Source of the DNA: Arenibacter sp. F20364
GTDB lineage: Bacteria > Bacteroidota > Bacteroidia > Flavobacteriales > Flavobacteriaceae
NCBI RefSeq assembly: GCF_023015905.1
Contig: NZ_JALKBD010000015.1
Location: 79,288 to 143,287, forward strand
Length of the DNA: 64,000 nt
Reading direction: 5' to 3'
Part shown: positions 1 to 8,396 of the stretch, piece after piece
Numbering within the stretch: position 1 is the stretch's first letter
Layout of the letters: each line of letters starts with the position of its first letter
Translations under genes and position numbers: made by a program
The notes under the pieces: model-generated
The model's input: the letters and a program-made list of their open reading frames with translations, nothing else
Told to the model about the DNA's origin: nothing
Databases searched by the model: none

Positions 1-265
1 TATTCGCAGTTTTATCGGCTCCTGTTGCTTTAGCCAGCCTATCTTTTAGTATGCGCTCACCATATAATATATTGGCCCAGTTTAATGTAGGGCAATTGTC
101 ATATACCATTTTCCATGGTGTATAAGCAGCCTCATAATTCTTAACTTTTACATGCTCTGTGTAAATGGAAAGATTGGTCATACACTCCGGGTTTTGAGCT
201 TGAGAATGCCCTAAACCCACAAATCCCATGGCGGCTATCGCTGTGATGTAGAGTTTCTTTTTCAT
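1..265 (-). CDS. Secreted TPR-like protein, N-terminal part only
   Basis: The reading frame opens at the ATG at 265 and runs without a stop off the left edge, so only about 88 residues are visible. It starts with MKKKLYITAIAAMGFVGLGH, a clear Sec signal peptide, followed by a stretch (YEAAYTPWKMVYDNCP) that looks like a tetratricopeptide-type helix pair. It lies 37 bases after the outer-membrane protein gene on the same strand, so it is probably the third gene of the coaX operon. From general knowledge, flavobacteria often carry a secreted TPR protein at this place, before lptC. The TPR assignment is an inference from context and a short fragment. Confidence 0.7.
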   Translation of the reverse strand, partial: MKKKLYITAIAAMGFVGLGHSQAQNPECMTNLSIYTEHVKVKNYEAAYTPWKMVYDNCPTLNWANILYGERILKDRLAKATGADKTAN

Positions 266-302
266 CTGTCTGTTTATTTTAAGGTGGTTAAAGTAATAAT
301 TT

Positions 303-1565
303 TTAATTAATTTTTCTTGGTATGAACCATTTATCGTTTAAAGATAGGCCCACATTAACTTTGAAATAACTTTCCTCTACTAAATCCCCGTATTTGGTTC
401 CTCTTTTTCCAAGTTCAAAGCCAAGGTTAATATTTGAAAGATTACGACCCAGTGGTAAACCCATTCCAAAAGTTATGCCAAAATCATTTATCTCCCTATT
501 ATCTACCACTATTCCCGATTTGGAGACCTTTGCTCCTGCCCTAAAGGTCACTCTTTTTAAATAACTTGTAAAAGAGGCATAATCAGGGATATAATATCCC
601 CCCAGTCTAAAGGTCTCGGCATTTTGGTACTCCAAATTACTGGCAGGCGAAAGCTCATTTTCAAAAGAGCTTAATTCCTGAAAACTGTACTCTGCCCCTA
701 AAAACCATTTCTTATCCTGGCCATAACCCACGCCCAATGTGGCGGTCGTTGGTATTTGTACTCCTGTGCGCGCCAAACCCTGTGCTGCCAAATCCACTTC
801 AATAACCTCAATATCAATGCCACTCACTGTAGAAAAAGAACCTATTGACCTAGTATTCTCAGATACCAAATTGGCCTGAGTATTTACTATAACACTGGTA
901 AAAAGAGTATGTTTTTCGTTGATGGCCGGTGTAAAACTGGCTCCAAAATTAAAATCGAAGCCTTTGATCCTAGATTCTATCCTATTGAAAGAACCTAATT
1001 GTACGTCTTCAATAGTCTGGTAACTATTGATATTCTGATTCCCAAAATTAAAATTACTGGTAACTCCTAAACTCAAATTCTTAAAAAGTTCATAGCCCAA
1101 AGAGAAATAAACTCGGTTTAACCCTCCTTCACCATTGAACGATTCCGAAACTAGTCCTTGATCGGTAGTTCTTTCCGATTGAAAATTATACCCCACGGAA
1201 GAATACGGCATAATTCCAAAACCCATTCCAAAACCTTTGCCCAAATTAAAGCCCAATGACAAATAGTCTAAATTTGAAAGGGAGGCATTTTCTTTGGAAT
1301 CGTTGGTTTCAAACCTGTACTCTTTACGGGAAAGTCCCGCTGTGTAGGTTGTTAACCGCAGCTTACTATATGCAGCTGGATTATTAAGGTTGATATGAAT
1401 ACTATCCGTATAAACACTCAACCCACCCATCATTTGATTCTCCACTGTGCCGGTAGCCTTTAAATCCCCAACACCGAAATAAGAATATGGGGAAGCAGTA
1501 CTATTCTGAGCATATATGCTTACCGAAGTTACGCATAAAATTGCAATAATAAAATTTTTGATCAT
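303..1565 (-). CDS. Outer-membrane beta-barrel protein, PorV/FadL-like
   Basis: 420 residues. The signal peptide is MIKNFIIAILCVTSVSIYAQ. Mature protein begins NSTASPYSYFGVGDL and then shows alternating strands rich in Gly, aromatic and Asn residues (for example GFGMGFGIMPYSSVGYNF and LSLGVTSNFNFGNQN), the pattern of a transmembrane barrel. The C-terminus is a typical amphipathic strand. The ATG follows the TAG stop of coaX with no spacer, so the two are probably translationally coupled. The family is a conserved flavobacterial outer-membrane protein of unknown substrate; FadL/PorV-like is a fold-level guess. Confidence 0.8.
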   Translation of the reverse strand: MIKNFIIAILCVTSVSIYAQNSTASPYSYFGVGDLKATGTVENQMMGGLSVYTDSIHINLNNPAAYSKLRLTTYTAGLSRKEYRFETNDSKENASLSNLDYLSLGFNLGKGFGMGFGIMPYSSVGYNFQSERTTDQGLVSESFNGEGGLNRVYFSLGYELFKNLSLGVTSNFNFGNQNINSYQTIEDVQLGSFNRIESRIKGFDFNFGASFTPAINEKHTLFTSVIVNTQANLVSENTRSIGSFSTVSGIDIEVIEVDLAAQGLARTGVQIPTTATLGVGYGQDKKWFLGAEYSFQELSSFENELSPASNLEYQNAETFRLGGYYIPDYASFTSYLKRVTFRAGAKVSKSGIVVDNREINDFGITFGMGLPLGRNLSNINLGFELGKRGTKYGDLVEESYFKVNVGLSLNDKWFIPRKIN

Positions 1566-2294
1566 CTAGCGCTTGTTGTATTCTAACAAATGGTATAACC
1601 CCAACAGGAGAAATTTAGAATGCGCAAATATGGTATTTTTTAATCGTTTTGACAAAAATTGAGCATCACCTCCTGTTAAAATAACTGTTAAATCGACAAA
1701 TCTACTTCTATATTGATCAATAACCCCGTCAATTTCATTGCAAATACCATTGATCACACCACTATGCATACTAGTTTCAGTAGTGTTTCCAATAATATCC
1801 AAAATTGGTTTTTTTTTCAACAAAGGCAATTTGGAGGTTTGCTCGTGCATGGCCCTATACCTCATTGCTATTCCGGGCGAAATGGCACCGCCCAGATATT
1901 CTCCATAATCGTTAATGGCATCATAGGTAACGCAGGTACCTGCGTCTATGACCAGGGTATTTCCTTTGGGATTATGATAAAAGGCAGCTGTTGCCAGGGC
2001 AATCCGATCTACCCCAAGAGTCTGTGGGGTAGCATAGGAATTTTTAAAAGGGGTTTTAGAATTGTAACTAAGTACATGAACTTCACAAAACACGCATAAC
2101 ATGGCTATTTCCTCATGGCTCATCCCTCCAACATTGGAAACAATGGCATTTTGAATACGGAAGTAGTCCTCAAAAATAGATTTCACATTTTTTGCAAAAT
2201 CCGTTTTAGGAATTTTTCGATAGGAAATAATTTTACCATTTTCGAAAACCGCCATTTTTACTAGGGTATTACCCACATCTACGATCAAGTTCAT
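1566..2294 (-). CDS. coaX: Type III pantothenate kinase
   Basis: 242 residues, the usual size. CoaX phosphorylates pantothenate in the first step of coenzyme A synthesis, in the cytoplasm, and belongs to the ASKHA superfamily. Visible motifs are the N-terminal phosphate loop DVGNT (residues 6-10), GVDRIALA, the second loop DAGTCVTYD, GGAISPGIAMR and the late ILTGGDA. It is the first gene of a minus-strand operon with the barrel protein and the TPR-like protein. The start codon is followed at once by the DVGNT strand, which fixes the N-terminus. Confidence 0.96.
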   Translation of the reverse strand: MNLIVDVGNTLVKMAVFENGKIISYRKIPKTDFAKNVKSIFEDYFRIQNAIVSNVGGMSHEEIAMLCVFCEVHVLSYNSKTPFKNSYATPQTLGVDRIALATAAFYHNPKGNTLVIDAGTCVTYDAINDYGEYLGGAISPGIAMRYRAMHEQTSKLPLLKKKPILDIIGNTTETSMHSGVINGICNEIDGVIDQYRSRFVDLTVILTGGDAQFLSKRLKNTIFAHSKFLLLGLYHLLEYNKR

Positions 2295-2346
2295 ACTGTA
2301 AAGATCAAAAAACTAAAAAAAACAAAAGCCTTTTTTTTCATTTTTG

Positions 2347-2377
2347 TTTGTATATCATAAAATTGAAATTATATTTG
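2347..2377 (+). promoter_or_regulatory. Bacteroidota promoter of tRNA-Phe
   Basis: A -33 element TTTG (2347-2350) and a -7 element TATATTTG (2370-2377, consensus TAnnTTTG) are separated by 19 bases, which is the expected spacing for the Bacteroidota housekeeping sigma factor. The -7 box ends 18 bases before the tRNA. Confidence 0.75.
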
Positions 2378-2395
2378 CACCCGCTTACAGCGTTT

Positions 2396-2468
2396 GGTGC
2401 CTTAGCTCAGTTGGTAGAGCAATGGACTGAAAATCCATGTGTCCCTGGTTCGATTCCTGGAGGCACCA
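2396..2468 (+). tRNA. tRNA-Phe (anticodon GAA)
   Basis: A complete 73-base cloverleaf. The acceptor strands GGTGCCT (2396-2402) and AGGCACC (2461-2467) pair perfectly, the D arm is TAGCTCAGTTGGTAGAGC, the anticodon loop CTGAAAA carries GAA between ATGGA and TCCAT stems, and the T arm contains GGTTCGATTCC. The discriminator is A2468. The next bases are CCT, so the terminal CCA is not fully encoded and must be completed by the CCA-adding enzyme. Confidence 0.97.
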
Positions 2469-2472
2469 CCTC

Positions 2473-2503
2473 AAAAGCCCTTGATTTTCAAGGGCTTTTT
2501 TTA
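2473..2503 (+). terminator. Intrinsic terminator after tRNA-Phe
   Basis: The arms AAAGCCCTTGA and TCAAGGGCTTT form an 11-bp hairpin with a 3-base loop (TTT), followed by more T residues. It directly follows the tRNA. Confidence 0.85.
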
Positions 2504-2599
2504 TTTTCACCCCTTTTTATAGCATTTCCGTTATAGCCGATTGCCTCAATTATAAAAACACATTTGTATTATCGGACTAAAATTGACCCAAGAAGATGT

Positions 2600-3739
2600 T
2601 TACGGCCCTAAGAGTTCCTTTATGCCGAAGGACTCCCAAACTATCCCTTCATAGGCGCTTTCACGCCCACCTTCGTATAAGATACCAATATTTTCCCCAT
2701 CAATTGGGGTTAAATCGGAATAAGCGGAAGGCCCTGGGAATATTTGTTTTTCAATAGGCCAAGATTTCCCATCATCCTTACTTAGTCTGAGTGTCATATT
2801 CACCCTATTTTTATCATCGGCCGGATTGGCAAAAAGGGAATATACCCGATCTTCCACACCAAAGCGCAGAGTGCTGGCCTGACAGATAGGCTCCACCAAA
2901 GTCTCATGATGACGCATATCTTTCCATGATTCGCCACCATCACTACTGTAGGCCAATTGCCTACTGTCCATATTTCTATCATAATTCCGCATGTTTAGCA
3001 TAAGGCTATGATCGGAAAGTTCTACCACTTCACATTCGTTAACCTGATCACGCGGGCTGACACCTCCCAGTTCCCATGAAGCACCATGATCATCGGAATA
3101 AATGGTGTGCGAGTAATACTTTTTGCTAACGGCCTCGATATGATCGCATGCTATAACCAACCTGTCCTTATACTTACCTCCAAGAATTTGGATTCCAGAC
3201 CCTGGTCCCGTAGCATACCATGTCCAATTGGGCAATTTTACATCCGAGGTGATTTCTTTGGGACGACTCCAGCTTTTGCCATCATTGCTAGATTTCATCA
3301 GAAATACCCTTCGCGTATCCTTACTCTTTTGGGCAATAATGTCCGGTTCATGATCCGACCCCAGATTCCATGTGGATAGCAAAAAAATAGCACCGGTAGT
3401 ACGATCTACAACTGGAGAAGGGTTTCCGCAAGTATTGCCTTCATCCTGCCAAAGTACTTCCAATTTGCCCCAAGTTTTTCCTCCATCCGTTGATCGCTTC
3501 ATTACCAAATCTATATTGCCCGTATCACTACAACCATTTTTTCTACCCTCCGCAAAAGCCAGCAAAGTGTTACTATTTGTTTTAACTACAGCGGGAATAC
3601 GAAAACAATTATAATTTTCCTGGCCTCCTTCAAAAATATAATTCAATGGTTGTGCACCCTCCAACTTTTCTTTTGTGGATTGGGCCAACAGGGAATGGAC
3701 CCATAAGGCAAACATGACGCAAACTAAAAACCGTTTCAT
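2600..3739 (-). CDS. Secreted exo-alpha-sialidase, GH33
   Basis: 379 residues from the ATG at 3739, which begins a good signal peptide (MKRFLVCVMFALWVHSLLAQ); an in-frame ATG at 3760 would add 7 residues. GH33 enzymes cleave terminal sialic acids. The FRIP box (about 46-49) supplies the first Arg of the triad, NMRNYDR the second and NRVNMTLRLS probably the third. The acid/base Asp lies in GCSDTGNID (about 70-77) and the nucleophile Tyr in GILYEGG. Five Asp boxes of the S-x-D-G-x-[ST]-W type are visible at about 83, 151, 215, 265 and 320, as in a six-bladed propeller. It is the last gene of the 9962-2600 operon. No sialic-acid catabolic gene (nanA, nanE, nanK) is in the window. Confidence 0.9.
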   Translation of the reverse strand: MKRFLVCVMFALWVHSLLAQSTKEKLEGAQPLNYIFEGGQENYNCFRIPAVVKTNSNTLLAFAEGRKNGCSDTGNIDLVMKRSTDGGKTWGKLEVLWQDEGNTCGNPSPVVDRTTGAIFLLSTWNLGSDHEPDIIAQKSKDTRRVFLMKSSNDGKSWSRPKEITSDVKLPNWTWYATGPGSGIQILGGKYKDRLVIACDHIEAVSKKYYSHTIYSDDHGASWELGGVSPRDQVNECEVVELSDHSLMLNMRNYDRNMDSRQLAYSSDGGESWKDMRHHETLVEPICQASTLRFGVEDRVYSLFANPADDKNRVNMTLRLSKDDGKSWPIEKQIFPGPSAYSDLTPIDGENIGILYEGGRESAYEGIVWESFGIKELLGP

Positions 3740-3823
3740 TAATGTGTTAGAATAAATCATTCCTTTTTTTTAAATTCAAAAAATTAGCATCAAAATTATG
3801 GCCCATGCATACATGGCCCAACT

Positions 3824-5494
3824 TTATTCCAGAATTTGACCCTTAGCCAATAAAAGGCCCCTCAATTTATCATAGTCCACTTCCTGTACCGTAGTCTGAG
3901 CATCAATTGCCAATACAGCTGCAGTAGCGGCCGACTGTCCCAATATCATAAACACTGGCTCCATACGGATAGAACCAAAGGCAATATGGCTCGAAGATAC
4001 ACATACTGGAACCAGTAAATTTTTACATTCGTCCTTTTTTGGAACCAAAGAGCCATAGGAAATGGTGTAAGGCCCATTGGTACTTACCCCTATATCCCCT
4101 TCATTCTGAACAAACCCATCCGGCTTAATATAGCGTTGCACATTGTGCGAATCCATGGTATACGATCCCATACCAATAGAGTTTGGAGTTGGACTTTTCT
4201 TAAGAAGTTCGTTTTCGGTCATCACAAATTCCCCGATCATGCGTCGCGCCTCCCTAACATAGATCTGATGTGGCCAGTTGCCATTATCAGTAAATTCATC
4301 CTTTGCCAAGCCCCATTTCTGCATTTCGGTCTGCAAATCCCCGGGCACCCTAGGGTCGTTGGCCACAAACCAAAGTAAGCCCTTTTGGTAATTTTCATGC
4401 TCCATTATGATTTCCTTTCTTCTTTCGTAGCTTGCCTCTGGATAATCATAGTTCATACCTATATTATCGCTGCTCAAGGGTCCGTGGTTGTTGGTATCCG
4501 TTTTATGGTTGGGGACCGCATCAAATTTCTCGAACCAATCCTTTCTTCCTGTTTCGAAGACCCTCGCCAAGAGTTCATAATTCAAGGGATCATAGTCGTC
4601 CGGTTTTGGAAAAGGGATTCTATTTTCAGGATGATTGGTCATGCACATACGGAAACAATAGGCCTGGATTTTATCATCTCCGCTATACTTTTCACCTGGG
4701 TCCTCTCCCGACACCCTAGGCAGGAGGCCGCTGCTTGGGTCGCCCGGGACTCTATAAGGAGATATATCGGATTGAAACCAATGCTTATGGTGCAATACCC
4801 CCGTTTGTACCCCGTTCCACTCCTCACCATAGACTTCTTTACCTTCACGGCCAACGTGATAACTTACGCCAGCCGCAGCCATAAGATCCCCTTCATAGGT
4901 AGCGTCTAAAAATATTTTGCTGGAATAAGTCTTCCCGGACAAGGTAGTTATAGATACAATCTTACCGTCCTTCATCGCTACCCCCTGCTCCCTATTAAGC
5001 CATTCATTCCGGTCTACCTGTATCTCTTCTTCCCTTACCCAGTCCTCGAACACCTTTTCGGCAACATGTGGTTCAAAGATCCACATGGTCCTATTCTCGC
5101 CGTCCATGGCAGGAGTACCCTGACCTTTATTGCCGTACTCCTCTTTTTTTTGCCAAACCCAAGCCTCATCTGTGCTATAATGATTCCAAACCCTTTGGTA
5201 GAACTCGCGCGCAAGTCCCCCAATAACACTCTTGTCACCTGTATCGGTAAAGCCCAAGCCCCCAGAAGACAATCCTCCCAAATGCACATCAGGGGATACC
5301 ACTATTACCGATTTTCCAGATCGCTTTGCTTCCACTGCCGCGGATATCGCAGCGGAGGTGCCCCCGTAAATAATGATATCAGCAGTAGCGATAGGTATCC
5401 TATTTTTTTCCGATTGTTTACAACCCATTGGCCCCATAAATCCCATTATTACCAAAAGGAGGGTCAAATATTTAATCTTACTGCTTTGCGTCAT
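3824..5494 (-). CDS. FAD-dependent oxidoreductase, secreted lipoprotein (FAD_oxidored family)
   Basis: 556 residues. The N-terminus has a hydrophobic stretch ending at GPMGC (Cys25), so it is probably a lipoprotein. A Rossmann dinucleotide-binding strand IIIYGGTSAAISAAVEA (about 40-56) is followed by HLGGLSSGGLGFTD, typical of the family with Pfam name FAD_oxidored (PF12831). Later conserved blocks are [38 protein letters not shown] and [18 protein letters not shown]. Members of this family are common in glycan-degradation loci and are sometimes mislabelled xanthan lyase; the substrate is not known to me. It lies 47 bases downstream of its paralogue at 5542-7224 and before the sialidase gene. 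Confidence 0.82.
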   Translation of the reverse strand: MTQSSKIKYLTLLLVIMGFMGPMGCKQSEKNRIPIATADIIIYGGTSAAISAAVEAKRSGKSVIVVSPDVHLGGLSSGGLGFTDTGDKSVIGGLAREFYQRVWNHYSTDEAWVWQKKEEYGNKGQGTPAMDGENRTMWIFEPHVAEKVFEDWVREEEIQVDRNEWLNREQGVAMKDGKIVSITTLSGKTYSSKIFLDATYEGDLMAAAGVSYHVGREGKEVYGEEWNGVQTGVLHHKHWFQSDISPYRVPGDPSSGLLPRVSGEDPGEKYSGDDKIQAYCFRMCMTNHPENRIPFPKPDDYDPLNYELLARVFETGRKDWFEKFDAVPNHKTDTNNHGPLSSDNIGMNYDYPEASYERRKEIIMEHENYQKGLLWFVANDPRVPGDLQTEMQKWGLAKDEFTDNGNWPHQIYVREARRMIGEFVMTENELLKKSPTPNSIGMGSYTMDSHNVQRYIKPDGFVQNEGDIGVSTNGPYTISYGSLVPKKDECKNLLVPVCVSSSHIAFGSIRMEPVFMILGQSAATAAVLAIDAQTTVQEVDYDKLRGLLLAKGQILE

Positions 5495-5541
5495 TATATT
5501 TGGTCTTTGAATTTATTATCTAGAAAATAGGAAGGTTAATT

Positions 5542-7224
5542 TTATTTTAATCTTTGTCCATCTTTTAAGAGCTGCTCCTTTAGTTTAACATATGGCACAT
5601 CCTGAACAGTGGTATTCCCATTAATAGCCATGGCTGCTGCCGTGGCCGCTGACTGTCCAAGAACCATAAACACTGGCTCCATACGAATAGATCCAAAGGC
5701 AATATGGGTAGAACTAACACATACTGGGACAATTAGATTGTTACATTCCCCAGTTTTTGGAACCAATGCACCATAGCTTATGGGATAGGGCTTAAAGCCG
5801 TGGGCCTCCACATTGCCCTCGTTCTGCACATATCCGTTAGCATCCACATAGCGCTGCACGTTGTGCGAATCCATACCATAGGCAGCCAAACCTATGGCGT
5901 CCTCGGCCACTTTTAAGGCCTCACAATTGTGTTGTGTCATCACATAATCACTGATCATCCGTCTGGCCTCGCGGACATAAAGCTGTTGTTGCCACCCGTC
6001 CGCTCTCTCAAATTCATCCTTGGAAGTTCCCCATCTGGAGGCTTCTTCACGCACCTCTTCCGGTATTCTTGGATGATTGGCCAAAGTCCACATCAAACCC
6101 ATCTGATAATTCCGGTGGTCTTCGATGATTTTTTCCCGTTCGGCATAGGAAGCATTGGGGTAGTCATAATTCTTACCGATATAGTCTGTAGAAAACCCAA
6201 ACTTGTTGTTCGTATCCGTTTTTCTATTAGGCATACTGGAGTTGATCCAGGGCAGTAACGAATTGCCATAGCTGTACATCTCCCTTATAGGCCCCTTTCT
6301 AGCTTCGTAATTCCTGAACAGCAGTTCATAATTCACCTCATCATAATTTGCCGGCTTTTGGAATGGAATACGGTTTTCTGGGTGGTCCGTTAGGCACATT
6401 CTAAAACAGTAGGCCTGAATTTTATCATCCCCTGCCCCCTCAAGCCCTGGTTTTTCGTTCACATTTGGTAAAAGCCCAGATGAAGGATCGCCCTTTACCA
6501 CATACGGATCTACCCCTGGAATAAAATTGTGGTTGAACGCATTTCTGGAGACAAGACCTGTCAATGATGTATTTATGCTATTGGCCTGTACCCCGTTCAA
6601 GGTCTCTCCATACTGATCATTGCTTTCCCGACCCACGGCATAGGTAACCCCTGCTGAAGCCATCAAATCTCCCTCATAAGTGGCGTCCAAAAACACCTTT
6701 CCTTTGTAAGTCCTACCACTTTCCATGGTAATCGATTCAATCTTGCCATTTAGCTTTTTAACCCCGGATTCCCTGTTCAACCTTTCGTTGTATACCATTT
6801 TAATTTTCTCCTTGTCCATCATGGCCTTATAGACAGAGAGTGCCGCTGAGGGCTCGAAGGTCCACATGGAAGCCTCTCCGGCCTCGGTACGTGTCTGACC
6901 GCCATCCAAATAATCCGACTTTTTCTCCCATTTCCAGTTTTCAGGATCATCGTAATATTTTTTGATGTTCTCATAGAACTCCCTCGAAATCCCGCCAATG
7001 GCCTGCTTGTTGCCAATATCGGTCTGGCCAAGTCCTCCAGTGGTCAGTCCACCTATGCGATTGGTAGGCTCTATAAGCACTACGGACTTGCCCATTCTAC
7101 TACTTTGTATGGCAGCGGATACCCCGGCAGAAGTACCCCCATATATGACAATATCATACTTTTTGGTTTGACCATTTACTACTATGGTCACAAAACTCAA
7201 TAACAAACACCAGATTAATTTCAT
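5542..7224 (-). CDS. FAD-dependent oxidoreductase, secreted paralogue (FAD_oxidored family)
   Basis: 560 residues with signal peptide [19 protein letters not shown], not a lipobox, so the mature protein is probably soluble in the periplasm. The FAD-binding strand is [17 protein letters not shown], followed by [16 protein letters not shown]. It shares with the neighbouring protein the blocks [38 protein letters not shown] and [18 protein letters not shown], so the two are tandem paralogues, though far enough apart to suggest different substrates. The operon context (GH32, phosphoesterase, GH33) suggests oxidation of a sugar or glycan part, which is inference. Confidence 0.82.
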   Translation of the reverse strand: MKLIWCLLLSFVTIVVNGQTKKYDIVIYGGTSAGVSAAIQSSRMGKSVVLIEPTNRIGGLTTGGLGQTDIGNKQAIGGISREFYENIKKYYDDPENWKWEKKSDYLDGGQTRTEAGEASMWTFEPSAALSVYKAMMDKEKIKMVYNERLNRESGVKKLNGKIESITMESGRTYKGKVFLDATYEGDLMASAGVTYAVGRESNDQYGETLNGVQANSINTSLTGLVSRNAFNHNFIPGVDPYVVKGDPSSGLLPNVNEKPGLEGAGDDKIQAYCFRMCLTDHPENRIPFQKPANYDEVNYELLFRNYEARKGPIREMYSYGNSLLPWINSSMPNRKTDTNNKFGFSTDYIGKNYDYPNASYAEREKIIEDHRNYQMGLMWTLANHPRIPEEVREEASRWGTSKDEFERADGWQQQLYVREARRMISDYVMTQHNCEALKVAEDAIGLAAYGMDSHNVQRYVDANGYVQNEGNVEAHGFKPYPISYGALVPKTGECNNLIVPVCVSSTHIAFGSIRMEPVFMVLGQSAATAAAMAINGNTTVQDVPYVKLKEQLLKDGQRLK

Positions 7225-7325
7225 AGACTTATTTATTACTTTCTTCAGGGACTATTAAACAAATATCTCTGCCCTCCAAATTTTACATATGGCACAACTA
7301 AAACTAAAATTCCATTAATAGTAAG

Positions 7326-8351
7326 CTAAAATATTAGGGATCGGTCCTTTGGTGCCAAGGGTAAAAAATTAACATCCAAATAACCGCCACTAGCATTATC
7401 GTCGGTTACTATTTGCGGTTTCCCTTTAATTGATTCTATTGAAAAACGATGTATATGACCCGAAAATACCCCCAACAGATTTGGGGCGGAGAACACCGCC
7501 TTATGAAAATCAAAGGTGGTTTTGGAATGCCCGGTTTCCGGCCATCTCAATCGTCTTTCAATCTCAAAATTCTCATCTGAGGAAGCTCCCCAATCCGGAT
7601 TGCCACATCCAAAAGAAATGGACTTCCCGGGGGCGTACATAGGGATATGCACTAAAAGCACCAACGGGACACCACTAGAAACCTGTTCTTTAAAAAAGGC
7701 CAACTGCTCTGTATTTATTTGATAGGTCGAGTTGTCGATCGCCAAAAACCGAATTCCCTTTACTTCGTAGGCCGCCATCAATGGATGTTTCCCCTGGTAT
7801 AACGGCAACAATCTTTCCTTGATCCATTGATCCCTCAAATCTTCGAGTGTTCCCTCTATGCCCTCATAATGCCAATCGTGATTGCCAGCGACATAGATAT
7901 AGGGGATGTTCACTTCTTTTAATTTGGCCGCTACCCATTCGATAGCCGCTTCAGACGGAAAACTAAAAATATCACCGATTAAAGTGATTAGATCAGCCTT
8001 GGATTCCTTAGCGAAATTCAGGGCAGCTTCAAATGCCAATTCAGGATTGGTCGTTTCCCCTGTTTTAAAGTGCTTAGTTTGATTATAGGCCTTGGCCATA
8101 CGCCCACTATACATCTTGTAGGGAACGCCTCGCTCATCGTCTTTAAAAAGGTGGGTGTCAGCTATATGGACAATCTTAACAGCCTCTTTAACGTCTTCTG
8201 AAAAAAATTGAAGCTTATTCTCCTCTACCGTAACACAAAACTGGATGTCTTTTTCGGAGGACCGTGCAGATTTGTCATTTGCTGAATACTTGGTTAGTCC
8301 TAACCCAATTGAAGCTGTAGCGGCATTTTTAAAAAATAATCGGCGTTTCAT
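7326..8351 (-). CDS. Exported calcineurin-like metallophosphoesterase
   Basis: 341 residues. The N-terminus MKRRLFFKNAATASIGLGLT has a twin basic/Tat-like look (RR followed by LFF). The five metallophosphoesterase motifs are in order: HIADTH (about 62-67), LIGDIF, AGNHDW, LVHIP and GHIHR. Such enzymes use a di-metal centre to hydrolyse phosphomono- or diesters. It sits between the GH32 gene (45 bases upstream) and the FAD oxidoreductases, so it may remove phosphate from a glycan or its products; substrate is unknown. Confidence 0.85.
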   Translation of the reverse strand: MKRRLFFKNAATASIGLGLTKYSANDKSARSSEKDIQFCVTVEENKLQFFSEDVKEAVKIVHIADTHLFKDDERGVPYKMYSGRMAKAYNQTKHFKTGETTNPELAFEAALNFAKESKADLITLIGDIFSFPSEAAIEWVAAKLKEVNIPYIYVAGNHDWHYEGIEGTLEDLRDQWIKERLLPLYQGKHPLMAAYEVKGIRFLAIDNSTYQINTEQLAFFKEQVSSGVPLVLLVHIPMYAPGKSISFGCGNPDWGASSDENFEIERRLRWPETGHSKTTFDFHKAVFSAPNLLGVFSGHIHRFSIESIKGKPQIVTDDNASGGYLDVNFLPLAPKDRSLIF

Positions 8352-8396
8352 CTGAAAAATACATTTATTGACTAAATCTAAAGGTATCGATTTAAT

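Noticed and set aside
2348..2536. 62-codon frame across the tRNA-Phe gene
   Set aside because: It is a shadow of the tRNA, its promoter and its terminator; no coding signal.
3824..7224. Label xanthan lyase for the FAD proteins
   Set aside because: That name is a common mis-annotation; the sequence shows a flavin-binding Rossmann domain and no polysaccharide-lyase motif.
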